Positions 17,782-26,645 of a DNA stretch of 64,000 nt are shown here, piece by piece; position 1 is the first letter of the stretch, and each line of letters begins with the position of its first letter. The position numbers were made by a program, and so were the translations under genes. The stretch lies in assembly GCF_003149745.1 (NCBI RefSeq), contig NZ_QGEG01000001.1, forward strand, positions 1,116,001 to 1,180,000, given 5' to 3'. Origin of the DNA: Flagellimonas aquimarina (GTDB lineage: Bacteria; Bacteroidota; Bacteroidia; Flavobacteriales; Flavobacteriaceae). The notes beneath the pieces are model-generated. The model saw only the letters and a program-made list of their open reading frames with translations, was not told the origin of the DNA and made no database searches.

Positions 17782-18984
17782 TTAGTTAATACCTACGGTC
17801 CATCCAGCACCCCAGGTAGCAATATCTGTACCTGTACCGTTGCCAACACCAGATATTACATCAGCCTCATTGAATACGGCACCAGTATCGTTTTTCAAAG
17901 TAACGGTAACATTGTTGAAAGTTACATCAACAATATTTAGCAAATCATCCAATACTCCTTGACCAGTTGGATTGTCTCCGGCATCACCATCAAGATCAAA
18001 ACCTTCAGCGTAGTTGTTGATAACAACATTTGTAAAAGTACCTTGAGTACCAGCTCTTAATCTTATGGCCTCATCATCGTCATCAGTGCCATCGCCAACA
18101 ACAGTTACATTTGTAACAGTAGGTGCGGAAAAATAGCCACCTTCATTGCTAAAATCTGTATTATAACCATCGCACTCGAAAGCTTTATCATGTGAATTTC
18201 CATGTTGAACATAAACATCTGTAAGCGTTCCAATAAATCCTTCAGTCCAATCAATGGAATCATCTTCTGCATTGACAACAACTAAGTGACTTGCATTTAC
18301 GGTTCCCCCAAAGAATTCGAAACCGTCATCAGACCCTTCAAAAATTTGAACGAAATCTATAGTTGTTCCACTACCAACGCCATAAACGGATAAACCATTT
18401 AGCTCGGCGTTTCCATCAATGGCACCACCTGCATATTCGATTCTTACGTATTCTACGTTTCCAGAATTATCTGTCGGAGTGTTTCCTCCAAAGGCAAGAG
18501 CTCCAACTTCTGATGTTGCTATATCTTCAGATCCATCAGGAGTAGAATTAATGGGTGCTCTTCCACAAAGCACCAATCCTCCCCAGTCACCTGAAGAAGG
18601 AGATGTAGCATTTGATGTAAGCACAATAGGATTGCTAGAAGTACCTACAGCGTTAATCCTTGCTCCTTGCTGAATGGCAATATAAGCGTTAACACCAATT
18701 GGTTCAGCTCTTACTGTCATACCTGCAGGGATTGTTAAAGTAGTGCCACTTGCCATTAATACAGGACCGGTAACAACGTAATCAATTGCAGAATCTAATG
18801 TAAGGTCTGCGGTATACAATCCGTTAAGATTAACGGTAGTATCGGCTGGTGGTTCTTCACCACCTGAATTGTTGTTTGTTGTTGTGATGCTATTATCATT
18901 AATAACGATGTCTGAGGTATCGTCGCTCTCACAAGCAATGAATAAAGCAGCGGCTATACCTAAAAATAAAAACTTGTTTTTCAT
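17782..18984 (-). CDS. Beta-helix-like surface lipoprotein linked to a TonB receptor
   Basis: A 400-residue lipoprotein with lipobox LFIACESDD (Cys18), then an Asp/Ser/Thr/Asn-rich linker (about residues 20-50). The rest looks like a right-handed parallel beta-helix: repeating short strands such as NPIVLTSNATS, GNVEYVRIEYAGG, TIDFVQIFEGSDDG, and repeated Asp-rich turns. It lies 21 bases after the TonB receptor gene, so the two are co-transcribed and it is probably the surface partner of that receptor. The ligand is unknown. Proximity to a PhoB/PhoR-like pair suggests phosphate, but this is inference. Confidence 0.7.
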   Translation of the reverse strand: MKNKFLFLGIAAALFIACESDDTSDIVINDNSITTTNNNSGGEEPPADTTVNLNGLYTADLTLDSAIDYVVTGPVLMASGTTLTIPAGMTVRAEPIGVNAYIAIQQGARINAVGTSSNPIVLTSNATSPSSGDWGGLVLCGRAPINSTPDGSEDIATSEVGALAFGGNTPTDNSGNVEYVRIEYAGGAIDGNAELNGLSVYGVGSGTTIDFVQIFEGSDDGFEFFGGTVNASHLVVVNAEDDSIDWTEGFIGTLTDVYVQHGNSHDKAFECDGYNTDFSNEGGYFSAPTVTNVTVVGDGTDDDDEAIRLRAGTQGTFTNVVINNYAEGFDLDGDAGDNPTGQGVLDDLLNIVDVTFNNVTVTLKNDTGAVFNEADVISGVGNGTGTDIATWGAGWTVGIN

Positions 18985-19005
18985 TTGTTCTTAGTTTAAA
19001 AAATA

Positions 19006-21831
19006 TTAAAATTTATATTTGAGGGTTAGCCCAACGTTAACCCCAAGGTTATACTCTCTTATGGTAATATCTCCAATTCCAGTGCCCTCTCTAACAAAAG
19101 AGATATCTGGATCTAGAATGTTTTTGGCTGTAAGATTTGCTTCAAAGTGTTCTCCAAAAGAATTCTTCCAAACAAAATTCAATGTGGGAACAGCCTTTTC
19201 CACAATGTTTCCAAGACTACCTGATCCTAATGAGAAAATTCGATCAGAGAAGTATGAGAAAGCTACAGTTGCCTTTGGTTTGTAGTTTCCAAATACAGGG
19301 CTGTAGTTTACATCTGCATTTATAATAAAAGGGGATGCACCTTCCAGCTCTTCGGAAGTGCGATCAAATGTTGTTCCAAATGTATTTTCAGTACCCCCTG
19401 GAATATCCTTAAGATCCTGATCGGTATTTGTATATGCTGCATTTAGGCCAACGGATACCAAGGCATTGTCATCTGCATCCATTAATAGGTTTTTTCTTAT
19501 CTCTAATTCAACGCCAAATACATCTGCTTGCTCTCCTGTTCTAAAATAGCGCTGTGTTCCAGTGGCATCCGCAGCGACAACTCGGTTTACTGGATCTTTG
19601 ATTGTTTTTGCAAAGGCAGCTATTGAAATTATTTCACCACGCTCTAAAAACCATTCGTATTTTATGTCGTAGTTGAAAATGTCTGAATAGGTTGGTCCAT
19701 TTCCGTCTAAGCCGCCCAATAGATCTGGGTTACCACCTATACGCTGTGTTACAGACTCATAAACAAATGGTGCAACCTCCTTGAATTCTGGAAAAGAAGC
19801 TGTTTTGCTAAATCCGAATCTAAGGTTGGAATCATCATTTATGGCGTAGCGAACATTTAAGCTTGGCAGAAAGATATTTTCATAAACATCTCTGAACCCT
19901 GGGTCTGTGGCACTAATGTTAATTACATCGTACTCTACTTTTTGGCTAAAGGATTCTACCCTGATTCCGGGGATAACACTAATTTTTTCATTTAATTCAA
20001 GTTCGGCAGTTCCATAAACTGCATGAACATTTAGATTACCCTTATATGTGTTTTCTGGAAGACCGGGTCTGTTTCTATTTCCAATATCATTGTTTATGGG
20101 ATTTAGTACTAATAAATCCCATAATCCCTCGCCATTGGGTATATTGATGTTATTGACATCAAAGATTGTATTGAAATTGTTGACATCAGTTATTGGGGTA
20201 TTGTCTCTATCTTGAATTTCATAACCGTATCGAATACTGTTAAATCTTCTTTCTTTTCTACGACCGTTATATCCAAAATTGAACTTTACTTTTTCAGAAA
20301 CTTGATACCCTAAATTGAGGAAGCTGTTAAGTTCGTCATCTTCAATACTTTGAAAAAACCTCTGATTGTCAAAAGGAATGTTTGTATAAAAAACGGGATT
20401 GGTATTTGCATCATTGTCCAAAGACAATTGGTAGTTTTCCAAGGTGATACGCTTTCTATCCGGTTCATCAGAAAACACCTTATTGAAACCTGTACCCCAA
20501 TCCAGAGACAACTTTTCGTTAAAGACATGCTGACCTGTCAATTGGTTCACAAAAATCATGTCTTGGTTAAACTGAACGTTCATTACATAAAACCCTTCAT
20601 CCGTGGTAAGAATGGCATCTCTATTTGTTCCCAATCCATTAACTCCGTAAAAGCCTACAGCATCAGTAGAACTGTTAATGAAGAGTGAACTGTACTTTAC
20701 TTTGTTTTCATTGTTGATTTTGTATGTGATGTTACCCAAGGCTGTAGTTGTGGTCTTATAAGCGTACTCTTGTACATTTGGGAAATCTACTTTTAATACA
20801 TTGGTAAAATCCCTTGCAGGTCCTTCTCGCAGTTCGTAACCATTGCCAAAGCTGGCGGCACCAAAAAAGCTTAGTCTAGAATCACCATCGTTAAAATTAA
20901 AAGAGTAACCCCCTTCAATAGCACCAGAAATATTGACTGGGTGCCATGATTCTTGTGGGTCAACACCATGAGATAGAACAATTGCGAACGGATCATTGTC
21001 ATAACGGTTATAAAACCCGAAATCACTTGGACCTTCACTTCTTACAAAATCTTCACCGGAAGCATTGCTGTTTATTCCAGAGCCAAGAGAAATTTCAAAA
21101 TACCCATCGCCAGTATATTCTTTTGAATCAACATTTACGTTACCAGCAGCAAAATCTCCATAAAAAGTAGGACTGTACGCTTTGCTTACGGAAACATTTT
21201 CAATAATGCTAGAAGAGAAAAGATCAAGGTTAATATTCTTTTTGTTTACATCATTGGAAGGAAGGGAAAGACCATTCATTGTAGTATTTTGGTAACGATC
21301 CCCAAGGCCTCGGACATAAACATTACTTGAGCCTTGTTGTTTGGAAATACCAGAAATTTGAGCTACAGCTGCAGCAGCATCGTCTATGCCTTTGAGTGTT
21401 AACGCTTCCGCACTAATTGCTTCTTGAATTACAAGTGCGTTTTTCTGTTGAAGCAACAAAGCTACTTCTGAATCTTTTCTTGCTGAGGTGGTTACTACCA
21501 CCTCATCTAAACCAACACTACTGGCGCCAAGACCGGTATTTACCTCCGTTACCTTATCGGCTTCAACCAACACATTGGGAACCTCAAGCGTTTCATATCC
21601 TAAAAAACTTATAACCAAAGTATACGTTCCAGGTTCAACATCGGAAATTTCGTATATACCATCAAAATCCGAAGTTGTTCCCATTGTAGTTCCTTTTATT
21701 AGAACGTTGGCAAAAGGAAGTGGGTCATCATTAAGTTCTTTATCAGTCAACTTACCCACAATACTGCCGTTCTCTTGAGCAATACTAGCAAGGGTGAATA
21801 AGGAAAAGACGAATATTAAATAAGTTTTCAT
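19006..21831 (-). CDS. TonB-dependent outer-membrane receptor
   Basis: A 941-residue outer-membrane transporter from ATG 21831. The signal peptide ends at about SIAQ. A carboxypeptidase-D-like beta-sandwich (about residues 20-105) carries GTTMGTTSDFDGIYEI and YTLVISFLGYE. The plug domain follows, with SNVYVRGLGDRYQNTTMNG. The barrel ends in the C-terminal strand LTLKYKF with terminal Phe. ATG 21864 would add 11 residues before the signal peptide and is less likely. It is co-transcribed with the beta-helix lipoprotein and divergent from a response regulator/kinase pair. It lacks a SusD partner, so a polysaccharide locus is unlikely. Confidence 0.92.
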   Translation of the reverse strand: MKTYLIFVFSLFTLASIAQENGSIVGKLTDKELNDDPLPFANVLIKGTTMGTTSDFDGIYEISDVEPGTYTLVISFLGYETLEVPNVLVEADKVTEVNTGLGASSVGLDEVVVTTSARKDSEVALLLQQKNALVIQEAISAEALTLKGIDDAAAAVAQISGISKQQGSSNVYVRGLGDRYQNTTMNGLSLPSNDVNKKNINLDLFSSSIIENVSVSKAYSPTFYGDFAAGNVNVDSKEYTGDGYFEISLGSGINSNASGEDFVRSEGPSDFGFYNRYDNDPFAIVLSHGVDPQESWHPVNISGAIEGGYSFNFNDGDSRLSFFGAASFGNGYELREGPARDFTNVLKVDFPNVQEYAYKTTTTALGNITYKINNENKVKYSSLFINSSTDAVGFYGVNGLGTNRDAILTTDEGFYVMNVQFNQDMIFVNQLTGQHVFNEKLSLDWGTGFNKVFSDEPDRKRITLENYQLSLDNDANTNPVFYTNIPFDNQRFFQSIEDDELNSFLNLGYQVSEKVKFNFGYNGRRKERRFNSIRYGYEIQDRDNTPITDVNNFNTIFDVNNINIPNGEGLWDLLVLNPINNDIGNRNRPGLPENTYKGNLNVHAVYGTAELELNEKISVIPGIRVESFSQKVEYDVINISATDPGFRDVYENIFLPSLNVRYAINDDSNLRFGFSKTASFPEFKEVAPFVYESVTQRIGGNPDLLGGLDGNGPTYSDIFNYDIKYEWFLERGEIISIAAFAKTIKDPVNRVVAADATGTQRYFRTGEQADVFGVELEIRKNLLMDADDNALVSVGLNAAYTNTDQDLKDIPGGTENTFGTTFDRTSEELEGASPFIINADVNYSPVFGNYKPKATVAFSYFSDRIFSLGSGSLGNIVEKAVPTLNFVWKNSFGEHFEANLTAKNILDPDISFVREGTGIGDITIREYNLGVNVGLTLKYKF

Positions 21832-21901
21832 ATGGTATTCTGTTGGATTAGAATTTGGAGGCAAAGAACGATACAGGGTGTAAAAGCGATGTTAGGGGCG
21901 G

Positions 21902-21939
21902 GTTAAGTGTTTATTGAGAAACTGTTACAATAACGTTAT
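21902..21939. promoter_or_regulatory. Candidate operator region between TonB receptor and regulator genes
   Basis: GTTA occurs at 21902, 21924 and 21935, spaced 22 and 11 bases, and ATAACGTTAT (21930-21939) is a perfect 10-bp palindrome. OmpR/PhoB-type regulators bind 11-bp-phased direct repeats, and the adjacent regulator is of that type. A binding role is inferred; short repeats in AT-rich DNA can arise by chance. Confidence 0.3.
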
Positions 21940-21961
21940 GACATTAAATCAATGTTAAGCA

Positions 21962-21993
21962 TTGATGAGGTTATAGTATTATCTTTACATTTG
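21962..21993 (+). promoter_or_regulatory. Promoter of the two-component operon
   Basis: TTG (21962-21964), a 21-base spacer and TACATTTG (21986-21993) match the Bacteroidota consensus fully. The start codon at 22021 lies 27 bases downstream. An upstream ATG at 21952 would lie before this promoter, so it is rejected. Confidence 0.7.
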
Positions 21994-22020
21994 GGCGATC
22001 AACTCAAAAAATACCATCCC

Positions 22021-22707
22021 ATGAAAACAAAGGACATTAAGATTCTACTTGTTGATGATGAACCTGATATTCTGGAAATTGTAAGCTATAATCTTTCTTC
22101 TGAAGGGTACGAAGTTTTTACTGCCAAGAATGGAGTGGAAGGCGTGGCAAAGGCAAAAAAGAAAACTCCTCATCTAATTATATTGGATGTTATGATGCCA
22201 GAAATGGATGGCATAGAAGCATGCGAAATCATTAGGAGCACTCCTGGTCTTGAGAATACCATTATTACATTTCTTACGGCCCGTGGGGAAGACTATTCGC
22301 AAGTTGCGGGTTTTGATGCCGGTGCGGATGATTATATCACCAAACCTATTAAGCCAAAAGTATTGGTGAGCAAAGTAAAAGCCTTACTCAGAAGATTAAA
22401 AGAAGAAAAGGCCGATGTTGAGGATATCGTAAAGGTCGGCAACATTGTAATTAATAGAGAAGAGTACAAAATTGTCAACAATGGCGAGGAGATTGTGCTT
22501 CCAAGAAAGGAATTTGAACTTTTATCATTGTTGACCTCCAAACCAAACAAGGTATTTAAAAGAGAAGTGATTTTAGATAAGGTATGGGGTAATGAAGTGG
22601 TTGTTGGAGGTAGGACCATTGATGTCCATATTAGAAAACTACGTGAAAAAATAGGAGACGATCACTTTAAAACTGTAAAAGGTGTGGGCTATAAGTTTGT
22701 CTTGTAA
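22021..22707 (+). CDS. OmpR/PhoB-family response regulator
   Basis: A 228-residue response regulator. The receiver domain (residues 5-120) has the acidic pair DDEPD, the phospho-acceptor Asp in LDVMMPEMDG, the Thr in TFLTARGE and the Lys in DYITKPIKP. The winged-helix output domain follows, with VWGNEVVVGGRTIDVHIRKL. This is the PhoB/OmpR class. The kinase starts on the last base of its stop codon (TAATG), so both are made together. The divergent TonB receptor operon is the obvious candidate target. A phosphate role is only suggested by similarity to PhoB/PhoR. Confidence 0.93.
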   Translation: MKTKDIKILLVDDEPDILEIVSYNLSSEGYEVFTAKNGVEGVAKAKKKTPHLIILDVMMPEMDGIEACEIIRSTPGLENTIITFLTARGEDYSQVAGFDAGADDYITKPIKPKVLVSKVKALLRRLKEEKADVEDIVKVGNIVINREEYKIVNNGEEIVLPRKEFELLSLLTSKPNKVFKREVILDKVWGNEVVVGGRTIDVHIRKLREKIGDDHFKTVKGVGYKFVL

Positions 22708-23762
22708 TGGCTATTAGATTAAGGAAATCTTATAAGTTTGCCATAAGGTCATCCCTCCTTATTACTATTTTTCTTGCAGGATTATTTACAGCCTTTCTCA
22801 TTTATAAAGAGCAGATGGACTGGTCGTTTATTGTTCTGTTTGCACTTGCTTGTTTTGTTGTCTCATTTACCATACTCCAGATTAGGGTAGAACGATTCAT
22901 CTACAGGCGTGTTAAAAAGATATATGATGATGTCTCGCTATTGGAATCTTCAACATTCTCGTCAAAACCTGTTACCACAGATATGAAAACCTTGACACAG
23001 GAAATTGAAAAATTTGCTGAGGACAGGAAGATTGAGATAGATACCTTAAAAATTCGTGAAGAATACAGAAAAGACTTCTTAGGAAATGTATCCCATGAGC
23101 TTAAGACACCTCTTTTTACCGTGCAAGGTTATATTTTAACCTTGTTAGATGGTGCCATGAATGACAAAAAGATTAGGGAAAAATACTTAGAGCGAGCCAA
23201 TAAGGGAGTAGAAAGATTGATTTATATTGTAAAGGACCTTGACCTAATTACAAAGCTAGAGGTAGGAGGCCTTAAGTTGGATAGAGAGGATTTTGACATT
23301 ATTGAACTCATTCAAAATGTGTTTGATCTTTTAGAAATGAGAGCTGCAAAAAAAGAAATCAGTCTTACTTTTGATATGGAATATATTAACCCAATATATG
23401 TAAATGCTGATAGAGAGAAAATACAACAAGTGGTCAGCAATTTGCTTGTAAATTCCATTAAATACGGCCATCAAAATGGAACAACAGAGGTAAGCGTCGA
23501 GAATCTTATTAAAAACAAGGTTATTATTAGGGTTACGGACAATGGAGAGGGAATACCCAAAGAACATATTCCAAGATTGTTTGAACGTTTTTATAGGATA
23601 GATCAAAGCGGTAGTCGAAAAGAGGGAGGTTCAGGACTAGGACTTTCCATTGTAAAACACATCATAGAGGCTCATGATGAAAAAATCTATGTTGAAAGTG
23701 AGGAAGATGTAGGTTCTGAGTTTTCGTTTACTTTAGAAAAAAGCGAAAATAAGTTAGCGTAG
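22707..23762 (+). CDS. PhoR-like sensor histidine kinase
   Basis: A 351-residue membrane kinase. Two N-terminal helices (about residues 14-33 and 38-60) are separated by only a few residues, so there is almost no periplasmic sensor. A linker with a short HAMP-like region precedes the dimerisation domain with the phospho-acceptor His in GNVSHELKTPL (about residue 130). The ATPase domain has the N box NLLVNSIKYG, DNGEGIPKEHI and GGSGLGLSIVKHI. The lack of a sensor loop suggests input from another membrane protein, as for PhoR with PstSCAB/PhoU. The 3' end overlaps the convergent glycosyltransferase gene by 76 bases. Confidence 0.93.
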   Translation: MAIRLRKSYKFAIRSSLLITIFLAGLFTAFLIYKEQMDWSFIVLFALACFVVSFTILQIRVERFIYRRVKKIYDDVSLLESSTFSSKPVTTDMKTLTQEIEKFAEDRKIEIDTLKIREEYRKDFLGNVSHELKTPLFTVQGYILTLLDGAMNDKKIREKYLERANKGVERLIYIVKDLDLITKLEVGGLKLDREDFDIIELIQNVFDLLEMRAAKKEISLTFDMEYINPIYVNADREKIQQVVSNLLVNSIKYGHQNGTTEVSVENLIKNKVIIRVTDNGEGIPKEHIPRLFERFYRIDQSGSRKEGGSGLGLSIVKHIIEAHDEKIYVESEEDVGSEFSFTLEKSENKLA

Positions 23763-24799
23763 TCAATATCAGATTCAAATTGCCTTAACCCTTTAAAGGT
23801 TTCCATCCTTTGCAAATCCTCAAACTTAAAATCACTTTGATTGCTATAGGGAACTAGATTCTGTTTTTGCAAACGTTTTGCAAGATACTCCTGTTCATAT
23901 TGTCCTGGTGTTGGAATAAAAAATGCCCTTTTTTCCAATTTGGCCAAATCCATTACAGTAGTGTACCCTGAACGGCAAAGTACCTGTGCGCTTTGGTTCA
24001 AAGCAGTTTGCAACTCCTTGGATTGCATAAAATTGTATATAGCAATGCAGCCTTTCTGTGTTTTATGCTGCTTAATGTGTTGCCTTTTTTCAATTTTGCC
24101 TTTTACAAATAGTATTTTTCCTTCGTATTGCTGTAATTCCTCTAAAAGCTTTTCCTCTAAAATGGTGCGTTGCGGTTCTGGTCCAGAAAGCAGTACCATT
24201 AAGTCATACTTCTTTTCGGCGGTTGTTTTTTCAAACCTACTTAGGGGTCCTAAATACTTAATGTTGATCTTAGACTTTTTCAAATGCCCCAATTTGCCGG
24301 TAAGATTGGGTTTTTCCTTAACATCGGGCACCCAGCAAGCATCAAATTTTTTAATGATTTTTTGATGCGCCTGGGAACTCATCCATGTTGTATTCCCTGA
24401 AAGAACGTTAAGTTGATGCGTAATAAAAACGCAAGGCACTTTTTTGTAAAATACACCTAAACGGTTATCAGAAATAATACCATCTAATTGGTGTTCCTTG
24501 ACCAGCTGTTTTATAGTTTTTTTCTCCTTGTTCATTGCCTTTAATACTTTAGGAGAATCCCATAGGATCTTAATTTTAAAATTCTTGGCCTTTTTGGCAT
24601 AAGTAATTTTGTAAGAAGGCAATTTAAATGAAGGAAGGCCTGGAAATTCTTTTTTTAAAAGAGAAAGTGCAACACCGTCTGATGCTATGTAAGGCTGGTG
24701 ACCGTGGGCCAAAAGAGCATTTATAATTGGGATGCATCTTGTGGCATGGCCCAATCCCCAATTTAATGGGGCAACCAAAATGCGTTTGGAATTTTGCAT
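23687..24799 (-). CDS. MurG/GT1-like glycosyltransferase
   Basis: A 370-residue GT-B-type glycosyltransferase. The N-terminal domain has LVAPLNWGLGHATRCIPII (residues 8-27), the typical glycine/His loop of the MurG/UGT class. The C-terminal domain has VLCRSGYTTVMDLAKLEKRA and PTPGQYEQEYLAKRL, the nucleotide-sugar site. No membrane helix is seen. The acceptor is unknown. The last 25 codons lie in the 3' end of the histidine kinase gene on the other strand, an unusually long convergent overlap. The poorly conserved Ser/Thr-rich tail may be a recent extension. Confidence 0.85.
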   Translation of the reverse strand: MQNSKRILVAPLNWGLGHATRCIPIINALLAHGHQPYIASDGVALSLLKKEFPGLPSFKLPSYKITYAKKAKNFKIKILWDSPKVLKAMNKEKKTIKQLVKEHQLDGIISDNRLGVFYKKVPCVFITHQLNVLSGNTTWMSSQAHQKIIKKFDACWVPDVKEKPNLTGKLGHLKKSKINIKYLGPLSRFEKTTAEKKYDLMVLLSGPEPQRTILEEKLLEELQQYEGKILFVKGKIEKRQHIKQHKTQKGCIAIYNFMQSKELQTALNQSAQVLCRSGYTTVMDLAKLEKRAFFIPTPGQYEQEYLAKRLQKQNLVPYSNQSDFKFEDLQRMETFKGLRQFESDIDYANLFSLFSKVNENSEPTSSSLST

Positions 24800-24885
24800 A
24801 ACAACAAAAAAACAAAATCAAAATTGCTTTTGGATTTCCTTAGTTTTGCCAAAACATTAAATTTTTGCACATTAAGAAAAATTAG

Positions 24886-25557
24886 GTGGGAAGCAAGAAC
24901 AAACTTAAAAGATTTAAGGAGAACGAAACTTTTTCAAATGTAATTCAGCCCCAGAGAGAAAAGGTTTTGGAAGGGTTCGAATATAAAGGAAATTGGTCAT
25001 CTTTTTTTAAAAATGAAAATTCCATTGTTTTGGAGTTGGGTTGCGGTAAAGGAGAGTATACAGTTGGTCTCGCACAGAGGAATTTGGATAAAAATTTTAT
25101 TGGGATTGATATTAAGGGAGCTAGGTTTTGGAAAGGTGCAAAATCTGCCCAAGAAACTCAACTAAACAACGTAGCATTTGTACGCGCCCAAATTGAACTT
25201 GTAGATTGCCTTTTTGGACCTAATGAAGTAGATGAGATTTGGATTACGTTCCCCGATCCTCAAATAAAGTACAAACGTACCAAGCACCGTTTGACCAATC
25301 CTGTGTTCCTTGAGAAATATAAGTACATCTTAAAACCAGACGGAATTATCAATTTAAAGACAGATAGTGAATTCATGCATGGATATACTCTTGGTCTTCT
25401 GCAAGGGATGGGTTGTGAAATTTTGTATTCCAATCATGATGTATATAAAAATGAAGGAAGTCCAGAAGAAGTTTTAGAAATTCAAACTTTTTACGAAAAT
25501 CAGTATCTTGAGAAGGGAAAACCAATCACCTATATCCAATTTAGGATTAATAACTAG
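24886..25557 (+). CDS. trmB: tRNA (guanine-46-N7)-methyltransferase
   Basis: Methylates G46 of tRNA using S-adenosylmethionine. The 223-residue protein starts at GTG 24886 (read as MGSKNKLKRF), because no ATG precedes the conserved N-terminus. The SAM motif VLELGCGKGEYTVG is near residue 47. IGIDIKGARFWKGA and ITFPDPQIKYKRTKHRL, the TrmB signature, follow near residues 73 and 118. The stop codon abuts the ATG of the LysE-type gene, so three genes (trmB, LysE-type, ATL) form one operon. Confidence 0.93.
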   Translation: MGSKNKLKRFKENETFSNVIQPQREKVLEGFEYKGNWSSFFKNENSIVLELGCGKGEYTVGLAQRNLDKNFIGIDIKGARFWKGAKSAQETQLNNVAFVRAQIELVDCLFGPNEVDEIWITFPDPQIKYKRTKHRLTNPVFLEKYKYILKPDGIINLKTDSEFMHGYTLGLLQGMGCEILYSNHDVYKNEGSPEEVLEIQTFYENQYLEKGKPITYIQFRINN

Positions 25558-26187
25558 ATGACACACCTGCTTATTCTTTTTTGCGCTACTTTTTTGGCAG
25601 CCTTTGTAGCTTCTGCCCCGCCTGGCTTATTAAATGTTAATGCAGCTAAAACAAGTGTTGAAAAAGGCAAGAGCAACGGGATTATTTTTGGCATGGGAGT
25701 GGCCGTAATGGTGATTTTTCAAACCTACATATCCGTAAGAATTGCAAAGTATCTTTCAAGAAATCCCGAAGTCATCGGGATGCTTTTGCAAATTGCTCTG
25801 GTCGTATTTACTATTCTGGCGATTTTTTTCTTTTTAAAAGGAAAAAAACAAGACGACCATCCTATTGACTTTGAGCAGGGAAAGAAACGCAGCAGCTTCA
25901 CCAAGGGACTTTTTTTAGCTGCCATTAACCTCTTAACAATACCTTATTACAGTGGGTTAAATTCGGTGTTTCATGCTCAGGGATTAATGAATTATGAGGT
26001 TATTGATGAGGTTATTTTCATTTTGGCTGCCGGTTTAGGCACTTTTTTGGTGATGTATCTATATGCCTTTTATTTTAATAAGATGGAGCGGAAGACCAAT
26101 CGTTTTTCTAAAAACTCCAACTATATTTTGAGCGGTCTAATGCTTGTTTTATTGATGGTTACGTTAATAAAAATTTTCTACCAATAA
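25558..26187 (+). CDS. LysE-family transporter
   Basis: A 209-residue inner-membrane protein with about six helices. The N-terminal segment ASAPPGLLNVNAAKTSVEKG matches the LysE/RhtB conserved motif (usually PGP). The family exports amino acids or other small molecules. The double Pro followed by Leu is a bacteroidetal variant. It starts immediately after the trmB stop, and the alkyltransferase-like gene starts immediately after its own stop. Substrate unknown. Confidence 0.82.
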   Translation: MTHLLILFCATFLAAFVASAPPGLLNVNAAKTSVEKGKSNGIIFGMGVAVMVIFQTYISVRIAKYLSRNPEVIGMLLQIALVVFTILAIFFFLKGKKQDDHPIDFEQGKKRSSFTKGLFLAAINLLTIPYYSGLNSVFHAQGLMNYEVIDEVIFILAAGLGTFLVMYLYAFYFNKMERKTNRFSKNSNYILSGLMLVLLMVTLIKIFYQ

Positions 26188-26526
26188 ATGGAAGAAATCA
26201 ACTTTTTTGATAAAGTATATGAGGTGGCAAAACAAATCCCATTTGGCAAGGTTACATCCTATGGGGCTATAGCAAAATACTTGGGGGCAGCCCGCAGTGC
26301 ACGAATGGTGGGTTGGGCCATGAACAACTCGGCAGCAAAGGATGTTCCGGCTCACCGGGTCGTAAATAGAATGGGCATGCTTACGGGAAAACATCATTTT
26401 GATGGAACAAACCTTATGCAACAACTTCTAGAAAACGAAGGTATAGTTGTACGGGATAACCAAATAGTAGATTTTCAAAAGCACTTTTGGGACCCAGGAA
26501 AGGAATTTAAATCAGAAATGGAGTAA
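26188..26526 (+). CDS. Alkyltransferase-like (ATL) MGMT-fold DNA-binding protein
   Basis: A 112-residue protein with the DNA-binding domain of O6-alkylguanine-DNA alkyltransferase: VTSYGAIAKYLGAARSARMVGWAM. The active-site PCHR motif reads PAHR here (residues 54-57), so the acceptor Cys is Ala55. It cannot remove alkyl groups by the normal route. Known alkyltransferase-like proteins bind and flag alkylated bases for nucleotide excision repair. That role is the most likely one here. It is the third gene of the trmB operon. Confidence 0.87.
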   Translation: MEEINFFDKVYEVAKQIPFGKVTSYGAIAKYLGAARSARMVGWAMNNSAAKDVPAHRVVNRMGMLTGKHHFDGTNLMQQLLENEGIVVRDNQIVDFQKHFWDPGKEFKSEME

Positions 26527-26571
26527 CATAAACTCTTGTTATTCCACCATCTTCATTTTCAATATTCAAAC

Positions 26572-26602
26572 TTCAATATCTAACTCCCAAGCTGTATCTT
26601 TG
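26572..26602 (+). promoter_or_regulatory. Probable promoter of the mrp operon
   Basis: TATCTTTG (26595-26602) matches the -7 element exactly, and TTC sits at 26572-26574 after a 20-base spacer. It is 43 bases before the ATG at 26646. Confidence 0.4.
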
Positions 26603-26645
26603 TAATTTAGAATCAGTTTAAACGACTGCAATTAAAATAGGATTA

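Noticed and set aside
24961..25000. tRNA T-arm-like GGTTCGAAT
   Set aside because: It lies inside the trmB coding frame and has no acceptor stem or anticodon arm around it.
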